A stretch of 64,000 nt of DNA from Paraburkholderia sp. SOS3 (GTDB lineage: Bacteria; Pseudomonadota; Gammaproteobacteria; Burkholderiales; Burkholderiaceae). The notes under the pieces are model-generated. The model was not told where the DNA came from and searched no databases. It was given only the letters and a program-made list of their open reading frames with translations. The stretch covers positions 3,658,001-3,722,000 of the forward strand of contig NZ_CP018811.1 in NCBI RefSeq assembly GCF_001922345.1. Direction: 5' to 3'. Both the position numbers and the translations under genes were made by a program. Positions 63,232-64,000 of this stretch are shown here, in pieces; the stretch's first letter is position 1; each line of letters begins with the position of its first letter.

Positions 63232-64000
63232 CGCGCAGCTCCCGCGGTTTCCGGCGTGCGGGATTCGGCCTGCGTATAGACGTAGCGCGTGAGTTCGGCG
63301 CGCGACGGCGCCGGGCTCGCCTGCGCAAACGCGAGGCCTGCTTCGATCTGCGCTTCGACGTCCGCGCGCATCGCAGCGGCTTGTGCCGCATCGAGCAGGC
63401 CGTAGCGCATGAGCTCCTGCTCGAAGCGCGGAATCGGATCGCGCGCGCTCCACGCGTCGATTTCATCGCGTGTGCGGTAGCGGTTGCGGTCGCTCTTCGA
63501 ATGGCCGCGCAGCCGATACGTCTCGCACTCGAGAAGACTCGGCCCTGCGCCGCCGCGCGCCCGCGCGACCGCCGCTTCGCTCGCGGCGAGCACGTCGGCA
63601 AACGCATTGCCGTCGACGGTCACGCCGGGCATATCGTACGCGGCCGCGCGCTGCGCGATATGCGCCACGGCCGTGGAGCGCTCGACCGGCATCGACATCC
63701 CGTACCGGTTGTTCTCGCAGACGAAAATCACCGGCAGCTTCCAGATCGACGCGAAATTCAGCGATTCATGAAACGCGCCTTCGTTGTTCGCGCCGTCGCC
63801 GAAAAAGCACATGACGACCGAGTCGCGACGCTGGCGGCGGATCGACAGCGCGGCACCGACGGCGATCGGCAGCCCGCCGCCGACAATGCCGTTCGCGCCG
63901 AGATTGCCGCGCTGCACGTCGGCGATATGCATCGAGCCGCCGCGCCCGCGGCAATAGCCGGTCTCCTTGCCGAAGAACTCGGCGAACATCCGCTTCGGAT
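63228..64000 (-). CDS. acoA: Acetoin dehydrogenase E1 alpha subunit (5' end beyond window)
   Basis: The C-terminal part of a thiamine-diphosphate-dependent E1 alpha, about 256 residues visible; the start lies beyond position 64,000. The ThDP/Mg motif [31 protein letters not shown] is complete. [20 protein letters not shown] and the phosphorylation-loop-type [10 protein letters not shown] are typical of the acetoin/pyruvate E1 alpha family. It is upstream of acoB with an ATGA overlap. The window ends about 70-80 residues into the expected protein. Confidence 0.93.
   Translation of the reverse strand, partial: PKRMFAEFFGKETGYCRGRGGSMHIADVQRGNLGANGIVGGGLPIAVGAALSIRRQRRDSVVMCFFGDGANNEGAFHESLNFASIWKLPVIFVCENNRYGMSMPVERSTAVAHIAQRAAAYDMPGVTVDGNAFADVLAASEAAVARARGGAGPSLLECETYRLRGHSKSDRNRYRTRDEIDAWSARDPIPRFEQELMRYGLLDAAQAAAMRADVEAQIEAGLAFAQASPAPSRAELTRYVYTQAESRTPETAGAAR

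Overview
The window looks like a chromosomal segment of a high-GC betaproteobacterium of the Burkholderiaceae (Burkholderia, Paraburkholderia, Trinickia or a close relative). The case rests on a GC-rich core, small families typical of that group (DUF4148, DUF3331, DUF2934, short H-NS), NodT-type RND efflux genes, and the core block trxB / ftsK-lolA / rarA / serS / tRNA-Ser. The family assignment is inference from gene content; no database search was possible.

Layout. (1) 1-4,400: a compact foreign element. It has a rolling-circle replication initiator, a small ssDNA-binding-type protein, three small genes, a phage-style terminator, a low-GC gene for a TIR-like NAD-nucleosidase-type protein (candidate anti-phage effector) and a serine resolvase. 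It ends against a tRNA-Ser(CGA). No coat, pIII or Zot-like morphogenesis gene is visible, so it resembles an RS1-like satellite or the end of a filamentous prophage cut by the window edge. (2) 4,400-16,400: the core block serS, rarA, lolA, ftsK, trxB, interrupted between rarA and lolA by a CytX-like transporter, an acyltransferase and a guanidinobutyrase-like ureohydrolase. (3) 16,400-21,300: a chemoreceptor, a DUF4148 protein, a PepSY + cytochrome b pair and an MFS exporter. (4) 21,300-31,300: a complete poly-N-acetylglucosamine operon, pgaABCD, extended by a glmS paralogue and an unknown secreted protein, with a leader region of over 900 bases. (5) 31,300-39,200: housekeeping and accessory enzymes (UspA, DUF899, GST, M20 amidohydrolase, SDR, PanE-like, YihY, DUF2934, Dps).

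(6) 39,200-45,200: a three-gene RND efflux operon. (7) 46,000-49,600: a secreted phosphoesterase lipoprotein followed by a di-haem cytochrome c peroxidase. (8) 49,600-55,800: DUF3331, an AraC regulator, a mini H-NS, and a PAS histidine kinase overlapping a FixJ-type regulator. (9) 55,800-60,500: a self-contained PTS operon (gutM-srlA-srlE-srlB plus an HPr-EI fusion) without a sugar-phosphate dehydrogenase. (10) 60,800-64,000: the acetoin dehydrogenase operon acoABC, with acoA running off the end.

How the parts fit: the pga genes make and export a biofilm polymer and glmS can feed its precursor. The PTS operon carries its own general phosphotransfer proteins, so it could run independently of the chromosomal pts genes. 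The strongest candidate for something undescribed is the small ssDNA replicon at the left edge carrying a TIR-like effector.
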